A stretch of 64,000 nucleotides of DNA from Oceanihabitans iliipiscarium (GTDB taxonomy: Bacteria > Bacteroidota > Bacteroidia > Flavobacteriales > Flavobacteriaceae), in the NCBI RefSeq assembly GCF_042686125.1, contig NZ_JBHUOV010000005.1, positions 62,001 to 126,000 of the forward strand, written 5' to 3'. Below, one piece after another: positions 1 through 8,444 of the stretch. Numbering within the stretch: position 1 is the stretch's first letter; each line of letters opens with the position of its first letter. A program made the position numbers and the translations under genes. The notes under the pieces were generated by a model that saw only the letters and a program-made list of their open reading frames with translations, was not told the origin of the DNA and did not search any database.

Positions 1-299
1 CCTAAAAGCTTAGTATAGGTCTTTTTTATCCAAGTAATAAATTTTGATGATTTTGCTTTTTGGCTATTGTAACGTGCTTTAGCTTCTTCGCTAAGACTTT
101 GATATAAAATATTATCCATAGAACCCACAATAGCTTCTGTAGCAATTAGAATAAGAAGCACTAATAATAAGAACAACATAATGATAGGTTGTTCCATAAA
201 TGCAGGTTTATTACCAGAATCTATAAAATACTCTACAAGTCCGAAGATGATAAAAAATACGATAGGTACTCTTACCCAAGATGGTATAAAATTTTTCAT
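1..299 (-). CDS. ccoP: CcoP, cbb3 oxidase diheme subunit (N-terminal part only)
   Basis: This is the membrane-anchored subunit of cbb3 cytochrome c oxidase that passes electrons to the catalytic core. Only the first 99 or so residues lie in the window; the coding frame runs off the left edge. The visible part starts MKNFIPSWVRVPIVFFIIFG and has two hydrophobic segments (about residues 10-22 and 38-58) separated by a short loop, as in Bacteroidota CcoP. The heme c motifs would lie outside the window. Its ATG overlaps the ccoQ stop codon as ATGA, so the two are translationally coupled. The assignment rests on the N-terminus and on its position after ccoNO and ccoQ. Confidence 0.85.
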   Translation of the reverse strand, partial: MKNFIPSWVRVPIVFFIIFGLVEYFIDSGNKPAFMEQPIIMLFLLLVLLILIATEAIVGSMDNILYQSLSEEAKARYNSQKAKSSKFITWIKKTYTKLL

Positions 300-481
300 A
301 GCTCTGTTTGGTTTTGGTTATCTAGTGGTATGTTGCTTACGGTTTTTATATAATCTTTTTTGGCAGTAAAAACCCACCAAAATAAGACCACGAAAAAGAT
401 AAAAAAGATAAGTAAGGATATGATTGGATATATTTCTATTCCAGAAATACTATCCATATGATTTTTTACAAATTTTAGCAT
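296..481 (-). CDS. ccoQ: CcoQ-like small subunit of cbb3 oxidase
   Basis: A 61-residue protein with one membrane segment (about residues 18-40, rich in I, L and F, ending WWVFTAKKDY). Proteins of this shape between ccoNO and ccoP are CcoQ, a small subunit thought to stabilise the oxidase. It lies 4 nt after the ccoNO stop and overlaps the ccoP start by 4 nt. Sequence conservation in this family is low, so the name depends mainly on size, topology and position. Confidence 0.8.
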   Translation of the reverse strand: MLKFVKNHMDSISGIEIYPIISLLIFFIFFVVLFWWVFTAKKDYIKTVSNIPLDNQNQTEL

Positions 482-485
482 GATG

Positions 486-2669
486 TTAGTTATTAGTGGT
501 TTCTAAATCTTTTACTTTTATGTCTGTTCCTAAGCGTTGTAAATAAGCTATTACAGCAACAATTTCACGATTACGCATTTCAATAAACTCTGCGCCACCA
601 GCTTTTTTATCAGCTTCATAAGTTTCTACAAAATCAGGATCTGTATATAAGTTTTTCTCAATTTGAGTTCCTTGTTCCAACATGGCTTGTTGTGCGTTGG
701 CAATGTCTTCATCTGTGTAAGGCACTCCAAGTGAAACCATAGCTTTCATTTTAGTTTCAGTATTCGATTTGTCTAATTCGTTTTTAATTAACCATTGATA
801 CGCTGGCATAATTGAGCCCGAAGAGGTGCTTTGCGGATCGTACATGTGGTTTAAGTGCCAATTATCGGAATACTTGCCACCAACGCGATGTAAATCTGGA
901 CCAGTACGTTTACTTCCCCAAAGGAAAGGATGGTCATAAACATATTCGCCAGCTTTAGAATATTCGCCATAGCGTTCAACTTCACTTCTAAACGGACGAA
1001 TCATTTGCGAGTGACAACTTACACAGCCTTCACGAATATAAATATCACGACCTTCCAGCTCAAGAGGTGTATAAGGTTTGACACTACTAATTGTTGGTAT
1101 ATTTGATTTTACCATAATGGTTGGTACAATCTGAACAATACCACCAATTAAAATTGCAATAGTCGCGTAGATAGTTAATTTTATTGGCTTACGCTCTAAC
1201 CATGTATGCCAACCTTCACCAGAAGTTCTTCGTTTAGAAACATTCTGTAATGCAGGAGCTTCAGCTAATTCATCCGTAACTTTTTGTCCATTTTTAATAG
1301 TTACAATTACATTATAGACCAGAATTAACATACCAGTAATATAAAGTGTTCCACCAATGGCACGCATCCAATACATTGGCATAATTTCGGTAACTGTTTC
1401 TAAGAAGTTTCCGTAAACTAAAGTGCCATCAGGATTAAATTGTTTCCACATACTTGCTTGTGTGAAACCTGCAACATACATTGGTAAAGCATATAAGATA
1501 ATACCTAATGTACCTACCCAAAAGTGAAAATTAGCAAGTCCTGTAGAGTATAATTTAGTTTTAAATAATTTCGGAATTAAATAGTAAATCATTCCAAAAG
1601 TAAGGAAGCCGTTCCACGCTAGCGCACCAACATGAACGTGAGCGATAATCCAATCGGTAAAATGACCAATGGCATTTACATTTTTCAGCGAAAGAAGAGG
1701 ACCTTCAAAAGTTGCCATTCCATAACCAGTAATCGCAACCACCATAAATTTTAAAACAGGATCTGTACGTACTTTATCCCAAGCACCACGAAGCGTTAGT
1801 AAACCATTTATCATTCCACCCCAAGACGGCATTAATAGCATTACAGAAAACGCAACACCTAAATTTTGAGCCCATTCTGGAAGCGCAGTATATAATAAAT
1901 GATGTGGTCCAGCCCAAATATAAATAAAGATTAACGACCAGAAATGAATAATAGAAAGGCGATAAGAGTAGACAGGTCTATTAGCTGCTTTAGGGACAAA
2001 ATAATACATCAATCCTAAAAAAGGTGTCGTTAAGAAAAACGCCACAGCATTATGACCATACCACCATTGTACTAAAGCATCTTGTACACCAGCATACACC
2101 GAATAACTCTTCATGGCACTAACTGGAAGTTCTAAACTGTTGAAAATATGAAGTACAGCAACCGTTACAAACGTGGCAATATAGAACCAAATGGCCACGT
2201 ATAAATGACGTTGTCTACGTTTGAGTATTGTCCATATCATATTGACACCAAAAGCAACCCAGATAAGTGCTATAGCAATATCAAAAGGCCATTCTAATTC
2301 TGCATATTCTTTTGATGTTGTGTAGCCTAAAGGTAAAGTTATTGCTGCTCCAACAATAATTAATTGCCAACCCCAAAAGTTAATATTGCTTAATAAATCA
2401 CTAGCCATTCTAGCTTTAAGTAAGCGTTGTAGTGAATAATAAACACCAGCAAAAATGGCATTCCCTACAAAGGCAAAAATAACAGCATTGGTATGCAATG
2501 GTCTTAAACGTCCAAAACTTAACCATGAGATGCCATCGGTTAAATTTGGAAACATAAACATAAATGCTAGTAGTAAGCCTATAGACATACCTACAACTCC
2601 CCAAAGTATAGTTGCGTAGAGGAATTTTTTAACGATTTTATTATCGTAATAGAATTGTTGTACTTCCAT
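486..2669 (-). CDS. ccoNO: Fused CcoN-CcoO, cbb3 cytochrome c oxidase subunits I and II
   Basis: The catalytic core of the high-affinity cbb3 oxidase, which reduces oxygen to water in the inner membrane. Residues 1 to about 470 are CcoN: many membrane helices, with candidate heme and CuB histidines at H59 (RPLHTN), H206 (WYGHNAV), H256/H257 (GPHHLLY) and H344/H346 (AHVHVGA). After a linker and a membrane anchor (about 497-517) comes the CcoO part, with one heme c motif (C549-V-S-C552-H553) and a Met-rich C-terminal half. In proteobacteria these are two genes; the 727-residue fusion is known from Bacteroidota. It is 5 nt downstream of ccoS and is followed by ccoQ and ccoP in one operon. Confidence 0.96.
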   Translation of the reverse strand: MEVQQFYYDNKIVKKFLYATILWGVVGMSIGLLLAFMFMFPNLTDGISWLSFGRLRPLHTNAVIFAFVGNAIFAGVYYSLQRLLKARMASDLLSNINFWGWQLIIVGAAITLPLGYTTSKEYAELEWPFDIAIALIWVAFGVNMIWTILKRRQRHLYVAIWFYIATFVTVAVLHIFNSLELPVSAMKSYSVYAGVQDALVQWWYGHNAVAFFLTTPFLGLMYYFVPKAANRPVYSYRLSIIHFWSLIFIYIWAGPHHLLYTALPEWAQNLGVAFSVMLLMPSWGGMINGLLTLRGAWDKVRTDPVLKFMVVAITGYGMATFEGPLLSLKNVNAIGHFTDWIIAHVHVGALAWNGFLTFGMIYYLIPKLFKTKLYSTGLANFHFWVGTLGIILYALPMYVAGFTQASMWKQFNPDGTLVYGNFLETVTEIMPMYWMRAIGGTLYITGMLILVYNVIVTIKNGQKVTDELAEAPALQNVSKRRTSGEGWHTWLERKPIKLTIYATIAILIGGIVQIVPTIMVKSNIPTISSVKPYTPLELEGRDIYIREGCVSCHSQMIRPFRSEVERYGEYSKAGEYVYDHPFLWGSKRTGPDLHRVGGKYSDNWHLNHMYDPQSTSSGSIMPAYQWLIKNELDKSNTETKMKAMVSLGVPYTDEDIANAQQAMLEQGTQIEKNLYTDPDFVETYEADKKAGGAEFIEMRNREIVAVIAYLQRLGTDIKVKDLETTNN

Positions 2670-2674
2670 AATAA

Positions 2675-2863
2675 TTAATTAGTCTTTTTGGTTTTTAATG
2701 ATGGTTTTGGTTGCTCTTTAACGAGTTCGTCTTCAAAAAGCATTCTAACGGAAGGCGTATAGCTATCGTCGTATTGTCCGTTTTTTACAGCTATGATAAA
2801 AGCGATAAAAAAAATGACAGCAACAATAATGCTGATAATCAATAACATATATATAACACTCAT
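2675..2863 (-). CDS. ccoS: CcoS, cbb3 oxidase assembly protein
   Basis: A 62-residue protein with one N-terminal membrane helix (about residues 4-27), the short motif KNGQYDD that follows the helix in CcoS proteins, and a charged tail ending in KTKKTN. CcoS is needed for cofactor insertion into cbb3 oxidase. It is the first gene of the ccoS-ccoNO-ccoQ-ccoP operon. An FNR-like palindrome and a TAATTTTG element lie just upstream, so the operon has its own promoter apart from ccoI. Confidence 0.88.
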   Translation of the reverse strand: MSVIYMLLIISIIVAVIFFIAFIIAVKNGQYDDSYTPSVRMLFEDELVKEQPKPSLKTKKTN

Positions 2864-2883
2864 ACCTATTAGAAGTTATGTTT

Positions 2884-2930
2884 CAAAATTACACTAGAGT
2901 TGGTTCTTAAAACATGATAAAAATCATGTT
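2884..2930 (-). promoter_or_regulatory. FNR-like operator plus -7 element for the ccoS-ccoNOQP operon
   Basis: The palindrome AACATGATAAAAATCATGTT at 2911-2930 has perfect 8-bp arms around AAAA and contains the FNR core TGAT-N4-ATCA. On the minus strand it is followed 19 nt later by TAATTTTG (2891 down to 2884), a match to the Bacteroidota -7 element TAnnTTTG. A start site about 5-7 nt further on puts the palindrome centre near -42, the class II activator position. No -33 TTTG is visible; the palindrome takes its place. The ccoS ATG is 20 nt downstream of the -7 element. Confidence 0.75.
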
Positions 2931-2969
2931 TGGAATTTTATTTAGTTAACACGCTTAATTGTAAGTGCT

Positions 2970-5345
2970 TTACTTTAATTTTTTGCCTAAAAAGTTAGTT
3001 GCAACGGTTGTAAATACAACCACGCTAATAGAACTTAAAGGCATTAGAATTGCTGCAATTACTGGTGCTAATTGTCCTGTAACTGCAAAATAGAGTCCAA
3101 TACTGTTATATATAAACGATAGTATAAAACTCCATTTTATTATTTTTATAGCTTTTTTTGAAGCCTTTATATATTTTCCAATTTGATTAAATTTTGAAGC
3201 CTCTAAAATAGCATCACATGCAGGAGAAAATACATTCACATTTTCTGAAATCGAAATACCAACATCACTTTGTGCTAAAGCTCCAGCATCATTAAGTCCG
3301 TCTCCAATCATTAACACTTTAGCACCTTCTGTTTGGTGGTATTTGATGTAATCTAATTTATCGTTTGGTGTCTGATTAAAAATCAGCTTTGTTTTTGTAG
3401 GTAAAAGCTTTTTTAAGTTTTCTAATTCGCCTTCATTATCTCCAGATAAAATCACCAAATCATATTGTTTTTTTAGGCTATTAAAAAGTTTAGACAACCC
3501 TTTTCTATAACTATTGTAAAAAGTAAATTTCCCCTTATAAATATTATTAGCACTAATATGTACTGCTGTGTTTAAAACAGAGGAGTCTTGTATCTGCCCA
3601 ACAAATTGAGATGATCCAATTTTTATAGTCTCATCATTATGAGAAGCTTCAATACCTTGTCCCAAATGTTCTTCAAAATGATTTAAAGTAATAATATTAT
3701 GGTCTTCAAGGAGATCATATAAACTTCTACTTAATGGATGATTAGAGCCTCGAAGTGTGTTTTTTAGTAATGTTTCTTCGGAAGCTGATAAGTCTTCACC
3801 TTCATAAGTAGCAGTACTTTTTTTGTTAGAAGTAATCGTTCCAGTTTTATCAAAAATTATTGTATTTATTGCTGCTAACTGTTCAATTACTGAAGCGTTT
3901 TTCACATAAAACTTAAGCTTTCCGAAGATGCGAAGTAAATTTCCAAAAGTAAAAGGTGCAGATAAAGCAATCGCACAAGGGCAAGCAATTATAAGAACAG
4001 CAGTAAATACATTTAAGGCCTTTGAAGCATCATAAAAGAGCCAAAATAGAGTAGAGATGAAGGCTATACATAACACGACAATAGTAAAACGTTTACTAAT
4101 ATTATTCGTTAAGGTTGTAAAGCTATCTTCTTTATTTTTATTGAACACATCGTTACTCCATAATTGAGTGAGGTAGCTTTGTTCTACCGATTTTAAAACT
4201 TCCATTTCAATGATGCCAGAGGTTTGTTTTCCGCCAGCGAAGAGTTTATCTCCAGACTGTTTTGAAACCGTTTCAGATTCACCAGTGACAAAACTATAAT
4301 CAATTTTTGCTTTTCCATTTATGAGGATGCCATCAACAGGAATAAGTTCTTCATTTCGTATTAATAAACGATCTCCTTTTGTAATATCATAAACTTGAAT
4401 TGGCTTTTCTTCACCATTAGCATCAATTTTTGTGACAGCTATTGGAAAATAGGATTTATAGTCACGTTCAAATGACAAAAAAGAATAGGTTTTTTGTTGA
4501 AAAAATTTCCCTAATAAAAGGAAGAAAACTAATCCTGTTAAGCTATCAAAGAACCCTGAACCAAAATCAAAACTAATATCGACTGTGCTTCTTAAAAAAA
4601 GTACAGAAATACCTAACGCAATTGGCACATCGATATTTAAAAGATTTGAGCGTAAACCTTTATAAGCTGATATAAAATAATCTTGAGCAGCGTAGAACAC
4701 TACAGGAATAGAAAACGCAAACATGAGCCAACGAAATAGGTGTTTGTATTGCTCTAACCAGAATTCACCAACTTCAAAATACTCTGGAAAAGATAAAAAC
4801 ATGACATTTCCAAAAGCAAATCCAGCAACACCTAATTTATAAATTAAACTGCGGTTTATCTGTTGTTTGCCAGTTTTATAATCATCTAAAGAGATATAAG
4901 GCTCATAACCAATGGCGCTTAATAAAAGCACAAGTTCTTTTAAAGAATAGGTCGTTGTATTATAGGTCACACGTACATTTTTCTTCCCAAAATTAACTTG
5001 AGATGATGAAATATCTGGATGCAGTTTGTTGAGGTTTTCTAAAATCCAAATGCAAGAACTGCAATGAATATGAGGTATAAAAAGCGTGACGATTTGTATG
5101 TTTTCATCATTAAACTCAATAAGTTTTTCAATGATGTTTGCATTTGATAAAAAATCATATTTCCCAGCAATCTCTTTAGGGATAGCACCAGGAGATGATT
5201 GTAAATCGTAGTAGCATGTTAAATCATTTTCAGAAAAAATCTCATAGACTGTTTTGCAACCATTACAACAGAATAATTTGTCTTGAAATGTGATAGCTGT
5301 TTGCTTACAAGAATCACCACAGTGGAAACAAGAAGACTTGTCCAT
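2970..5345 (-). CDS. ccoI: CcoI/FixI copper-transporting P-type ATPase
   Basis: A P1B-type ATPase that moves copper across the inner membrane for assembly of cbb3 oxidase. The N-terminus has a Cys-rich domain (C6, C9, C13, C26, C27, C30) and a heavy-metal-associated domain with C95-S-S-C98. The membrane metal site is the CPC motif at 455-457, the phosphorylated Asp is D499 in DKTGT, TGES occurs near 354-357 and GDGLNDAG near residue 690. The 791-residue length fits the family. It is divergent from the Crp/Fnr gene and upstream of ccoS; a gap of 106 bp with its own promoter separates it from ccoS. Confidence 0.95.
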   Translation of the reverse strand: MDKSSCFHCGDSCKQTAITFQDKLFCCNGCKTVYEIFSENDLTCYYDLQSSPGAIPKEIAGKYDFLSNANIIEKLIEFNDENIQIVTLFIPHIHCSSCIWILENLNKLHPDISSSQVNFGKKNVRVTYNTTTYSLKELVLLLSAIGYEPYISLDDYKTGKQQINRSLIYKLGVAGFAFGNVMFLSFPEYFEVGEFWLEQYKHLFRWLMFAFSIPVVFYAAQDYFISAYKGLRSNLLNIDVPIALGISVLFLRSTVDISFDFGSGFFDSLTGLVFFLLLGKFFQQKTYSFLSFERDYKSYFPIAVTKIDANGEEKPIQVYDITKGDRLLIRNEELIPVDGILINGKAKIDYSFVTGESETVSKQSGDKLFAGGKQTSGIIEMEVLKSVEQSYLTQLWSNDVFNKNKEDSFTTLTNNISKRFTIVVLCIAFISTLFWLFYDASKALNVFTAVLIIACPCAIALSAPFTFGNLLRIFGKLKFYVKNASVIEQLAAINTIIFDKTGTITSNKKSTATYEGEDLSASEETLLKNTLRGSNHPLSRSLYDLLEDHNIITLNHFEEHLGQGIEASHNDETIKIGSSQFVGQIQDSSVLNTAVHISANNIYKGKFTFYNSYRKGLSKLFNSLKKQYDLVILSGDNEGELENLKKLLPTKTKLIFNQTPNDKLDYIKYHQTEGAKVLMIGDGLNDAGALAQSDVGISISENVNVFSPACDAILEASKFNQIGKYIKASKKAIKIIKWSFILSFIYNSIGLYFAVTGQLAPVIAAILMPLSSISVVVFTTVATNFLGKKLK

Positions 5346-5370
5346 AATATTTGCTCATTTATACCTGTAA

Positions 5371-5417
5371 CAAAAGTCACAAAACAACTGCTTTTAAAAT
5401 ATGATATTTGTCATGTT
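5371..5417 (-). promoter_or_regulatory. FNR-like operator and -7 element between ccoI and its regulator
   Basis: AATATGATATTTGTCATGTT at 5398-5417 is a slightly imperfect copy of the palindrome before ccoS. On the minus strand GACTTTTG (5378 down to 5371) starts 19 nt after the palindrome, the same spacing as at ccoS, and the ccoI ATG follows 25 nt later. This suggests class II activation of ccoI. Read in the other direction, the site lies about 40 bp before the regulator's own ATG with no clear -7 element after it, so autorepression is possible but unproven. Confidence 0.65.
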
Positions 5418-5447
5418 TTATTTATTTTTACACAACACCACGACAAT

Positions 5448-6125
5448 ATGAGTAAGTGCGAGCAATGTATTATTAAGCAATTTAATTCTTTAAAAGCATT
5501 AACGAGAGAAGAGCTTCTAAGGATATCAGGCTGTAAAGTGTCAAGATCTATAAAAAAAGGAGAGCTCATTTTTGAAGAGGGTGAAACTTTAAATGGTGTT
5601 TTTTGCATTAAAGATGGTGTCTGTAAACTCTCTAAATTAAGTGCTAACGGTAAAGATCAAATCGTAAAATTAGTAGTTAAAGGCGATTTGCTTGGTCAGC
5701 GTTCTTTGATAGGAAATGAATCAGCTAATTTAAGTGCTATAGCCTTAAATGATATGGAGGTTTGCTTTATACCCAAAAGTGAAATTATTAGCGATTTACA
5801 AAAAAACTCTAATTTCTCGATGGATATTTTGCAAAAAATGGCACATGATTTAAAAGATGCAGATAATGGTATTGTAAATATGGCGCAAAAGTCTGTAAAA
5901 CAGCGATTAGCTGATAGCTTAATATATATTCATGATCATTTTGGAACTACTAAAGATGATTATTTGAGTGTCGTATTATCCAGAGAAGATTATGCTAATA
6001 TTGTTGGAACTGCAACAGAATCTGCGATAAGAATTTTATCTCAATTTAAGAAAGACGGTTTAATCTCTACTTCAGGGAAACAAATTAGAATTAAAAATAT
6101 TGAAGGATTAAAGCGTATTGAATAA
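5448..6125 (+). CDS. Crp/Fnr family transcription regulator, probably oxygen or redox responsive
   Basis: A 225-residue protein with an N-terminal cyclic-nucleotide-type sensor fold (about 15-135), a dimer helix and a C-terminal winged helix (about 150-222). It has cysteines at 4, 7, 29, 53 and 59, a pattern that could bind an Fe-S cluster. The recognition helix reads TESAIR, keeping the Glu and Arg that FNR uses to read TGAT. The start is placed at the ATG before SKCEQC; an in-frame GTG-type or other start further up (5283) would overlap ccoI and add 55 residues unlike the family. Its position and the two TGAT-N4-ATCA-like sites suggest it controls the cbb3 genes. Confidence 0.85.
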   Translation: MSKCEQCIIKQFNSLKALTREELLRISGCKVSRSIKKGELIFEEGETLNGVFCIKDGVCKLSKLSANGKDQIVKLVVKGDLLGQRSLIGNESANLSAIALNDMEVCFIPKSEIISDLQKNSNFSMDILQKMAHDLKDADNGIVNMAQKSVKQRLADSLIYIHDHFGTTKDDYLSVVLSREDYANIVGTATESAIRILSQFKKDGLISTSGKQIRIKNIEGLKRIE

Positions 6126-6144
6126 AACCAAACGTAGCGTTTTA

Positions 6145-6714
6145 CTAATTATTTCTGCTTTTAATATTGGCATTACAGAGTTTTATGATTTCAGAAATTC
6201 GTTTTTCTCTGGTAGCCTCTCTTTTGGCTTGTTTAAGCCAATACAAATAACTTTTTCTATACGAAGGTGAAAAATTAAGATAGTTGTTATAAGCGACTTT
6301 ATTTTTATTGAACTCTTTTTGTAAGTCTTTAGGAATCAATCCTTTTTCAACATCATCTAAAGCAGTCCATGAACCATTAGATTTTCCAATTTTAATGATT
6401 TCTAGTCCGCTTTTATGTATGAGTTTTGACGTGATAAGTTCTTCGATATATTTTTTGTTTAAAGCGCTCCAAACACTTTTTGGTTTTCTTTTGCAGAAGT
6501 ATTGCCTGCGTTTTCCTTGACCTAAACTTTTAACTGTAGAGTCAATCCACCCAAAACATAATGCGACTTTTACGGCTTCTTCCCAACGCATAGTTGGAAC
6601 ATTTAATTCAAGTTTGTAAAAAATAAGATAAACACCATCTGAGTCTTCATGATTTTGAAGTAACCAATCATACCAATCTGTATCACGATGAAAATAGAGC
6701 TCAGGTTTTTCCAA
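6145..6714 (-). CDS. YdeI/OmdA family protein
   Basis: A 189-residue soluble protein. The N-terminal part has the family pattern W..WL..N....GV.L..YK and LCFGWIDS, with the R-rich FCKRKPKSVWSALNK segment near residues 75-90. The C-terminal part (about 125-185) has LQKEFNKN, YRKSYLYWLKQAKREATREKRI, typical of the bacteriocin-protection or OmpD-associated YdeI family (quoted motifs are adjacent pieces). The biochemical role of this family is not established. It follows the M1 peptidase gene by 5 nt on the same strand, so the two are probably co-transcribed. Confidence 0.8.
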   Translation of the reverse strand: MEKPELYFHRDTDWYDWLLQNHEDSDGVYLIFYKLELNVPTMRWEEAVKVALCFGWIDSTVKSLGQGKRRQYFCKRKPKSVWSALNKKYIEELITSKLIHKSGLEIIKIGKSNGSWTALDDVEKGLIPKDLQKEFNKNKVAYNNYLNFSPSYRKSYLYWLKQAKREATREKRISEIIKLCNANIKSRNN

Positions 6715-6719
6715 GGCTT

Positions 6720-8357
6720 TTAGAGTTGTTTATTTTTTATATAAAAATCCGGATCTATTTTTATGGTATCACTATTAATTGGAATAGCTTGCCACTTAGA
6801 TTTTGGATAGAGCCATTGTTCTTTACTATCTAATGTTATTAGAATAGGCATATCAAATCCTTCAACAATTGTTGTCCAGCGATAATTTAACTGTCCATTT
6901 TTTATTTCATATTCTAAAGTTGGAATTCGTGTATCTCTTAAGTACTGATTAAAAAACTCGGTTAAATCAATACCTGTTTGCTGACTCAAATAGTCTTCTA
7001 TTTGTTGAGTAGTCACTGTTTGGTGGTAGAATGTTGAGTTTAAACCACGTAAAATTTGACGCCATTTTTCATCATCTTCTATAAGCTGACGTAATGTATG
7101 CAACATATTAGCACCTTTATAGTACATATCACTTGAACCTTCTTTATTCACATTATAATGACCAATAAGTGGTCTATCGTTTTGAATCATTTTTCGAGTT
7201 CCAATAACATACTCAGCTGAAGCTTCTTTGCCATAATAATAATCAAGAAATAAATTTTCTGAATAGGCAGTAAAGCCTTCATGGATCCACATATCTGCAA
7301 TATCTTTATTCGTGATGTTATTGGCAAACCATTCATGTCCAGCTTCATGTATAATGATAAAATCGAATTTCATTCCCCAGCCAGTACGTGATAAATCATG
7401 ACCTAGATACCCTTTTTTATACTCATTTCCGTAGGTGACTGAACTTTGATGCTCCATACCTAAATAAGGAACTTCAACCAATTTAAAGCCATCTTCATAA
7501 AAAGGATAAGGTCCAAACCAATGTTCGAAGGCTTTCATCATCTTTGGCGCATCTTTAAAATGCTCTTTAGCTTTATCTAAATGATCGCGTAAAACATAAT
7601 AATCTAAATCTAAGTCCCCTTTTTCGCCAGGATATATTTCAGAGAAATGAACATAATCGCCAATATTTACATTCACACCATAATTATTAATCGGATTGTT
7701 GACAAACCAATGAGAGGTTACAGTCTGGTCATTATTTTCAACTAAAGCTCTAAGTTTTCCATTAGAAACATTAGTAAGACCTTTTGGAATGGTGGCACTA
7801 ATGAGCATACTATCTACTTCATCATACATGTGGTCTTTATTTGGCCACCAAACACTCGCGCCAAGTCCTTGACATGAGGTTGCTATAAAGTGATTTCCAT
7901 TACTGTCTTTTTTCCATGAAAAGCCTCCATCCCATGGAGCACGAATAGCTTCTTTTGGCGTACCTTCATAAAATGCTTCTACGGAATAAATACGACCAAC
8001 GACTTGTGCTTCGTCTAAAGAAATAAAATGCGCATTGCCATCATGTCTAATATGTAATTCTTTACCATTTTGAGTCACCTTTGTGAGTTCTAAAGGCGAT
8101 TGTAAATCAATTTGAAGAGTCTTTTGGTTTTTTAAAACGCGATAGTTTATTGTGTTTTTTCCAGAAATTCTTTTCGTTTCTGGGTTAACTTTAACATCTA
8201 AATGATAATACGTTAAGTCCCACCACGCACGTTCAGGAGTTATAGTACCTCGTATGGTGTCTTGGCGTGTAAAGTTGGTTTTCTCCTGTAATAAAGCCTG
8301 AGCACTTATAGTAATAATTGAAGAGCAAATAAATAAAATAGATAAAAACGTTTTCAT
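6720..8357 (-). CDS. M1 family metallopeptidase, exported
   Basis: A zinc aminopeptidase of the M1 family. A signal peptide occupies about residues 1-20 (MKTFLSILFI...ISAQA). The N-terminal beta domain runs to about 230. The catalytic domain has the zinc motif H337-E338-A-G-H341 with the third ligand E360 in WIHEGF, and a GMEHQ substrate motif at 300-304 where many members have GAMEN. It probably acts in the periplasm or at the cell surface on peptides. At 545 residues it is a short M1 form without the long C-terminal helical domain. A terminator-like hairpin of the downstream acyl-CoA dehydrogenase transcript lies just upstream of this gene. Confidence 0.92.
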   Translation of the reverse strand: MKTFLSILFICSSIITISAQALLQEKTNFTRQDTIRGTITPERAWWDLTYYHLDVKVNPETKRISGKNTINYRVLKNQKTLQIDLQSPLELTKVTQNGKELHIRHDGNAHFISLDEAQVVGRIYSVEAFYEGTPKEAIRAPWDGGFSWKKDSNGNHFIATSCQGLGASVWWPNKDHMYDEVDSMLISATIPKGLTNVSNGKLRALVENNDQTVTSHWFVNNPINNYGVNVNIGDYVHFSEIYPGEKGDLDLDYYVLRDHLDKAKEHFKDAPKMMKAFEHWFGPYPFYEDGFKLVEVPYLGMEHQSSVTYGNEYKKGYLGHDLSRTGWGMKFDFIIIHEAGHEWFANNITNKDIADMWIHEGFTAYSENLFLDYYYGKEASAEYVIGTRKMIQNDRPLIGHYNVNKEGSSDMYYKGANMLHTLRQLIEDDEKWRQILRGLNSTFYHQTVTTQQIEDYLSQQTGIDLTEFFNQYLRDTRIPTLEYEIKNGQLNYRWTTIVEGFDMPILITLDSKEQWLYPKSKWQAIPINSDTIKIDPDFYIKNKQL

Positions 8358-8389
8358 GAAAATAATTTGATACTAAATTAATGAAAATA

Positions 8390-8420
8390 AAAAAGCCGTT
8401 TCAATTTGAAACGACTTTTT
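8390..8420 (-). terminator. Terminator after the fatty acid degradation operon
   Basis: On the minus strand a stem AGTCGTTTC/GAAACGGCT, with one mismatch, is flanked by A and T runs and lies 25 nt after the acyl-CoA dehydrogenase stop. The T run (TTTTTT) follows the stem in the minus direction. Confidence 0.75.
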
Positions 8421-8444
8421 AACTTCTAACTAAACTTAATTTTA

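Noticed and set aside
5283..5447. An N-terminal extension of the Crp/Fnr regulator
   Set aside because: It would overlap ccoI and the palindrome, and the extra 55 residues do not look like the family. The ATG at 5448 before SKCEQC fits.
6120..6145. Terminator between the Crp/Fnr gene and the YdeI gene
   Set aside because: Only a five-bp stem (AAACG/CGTTT) with a three-base loop and no proper T run.
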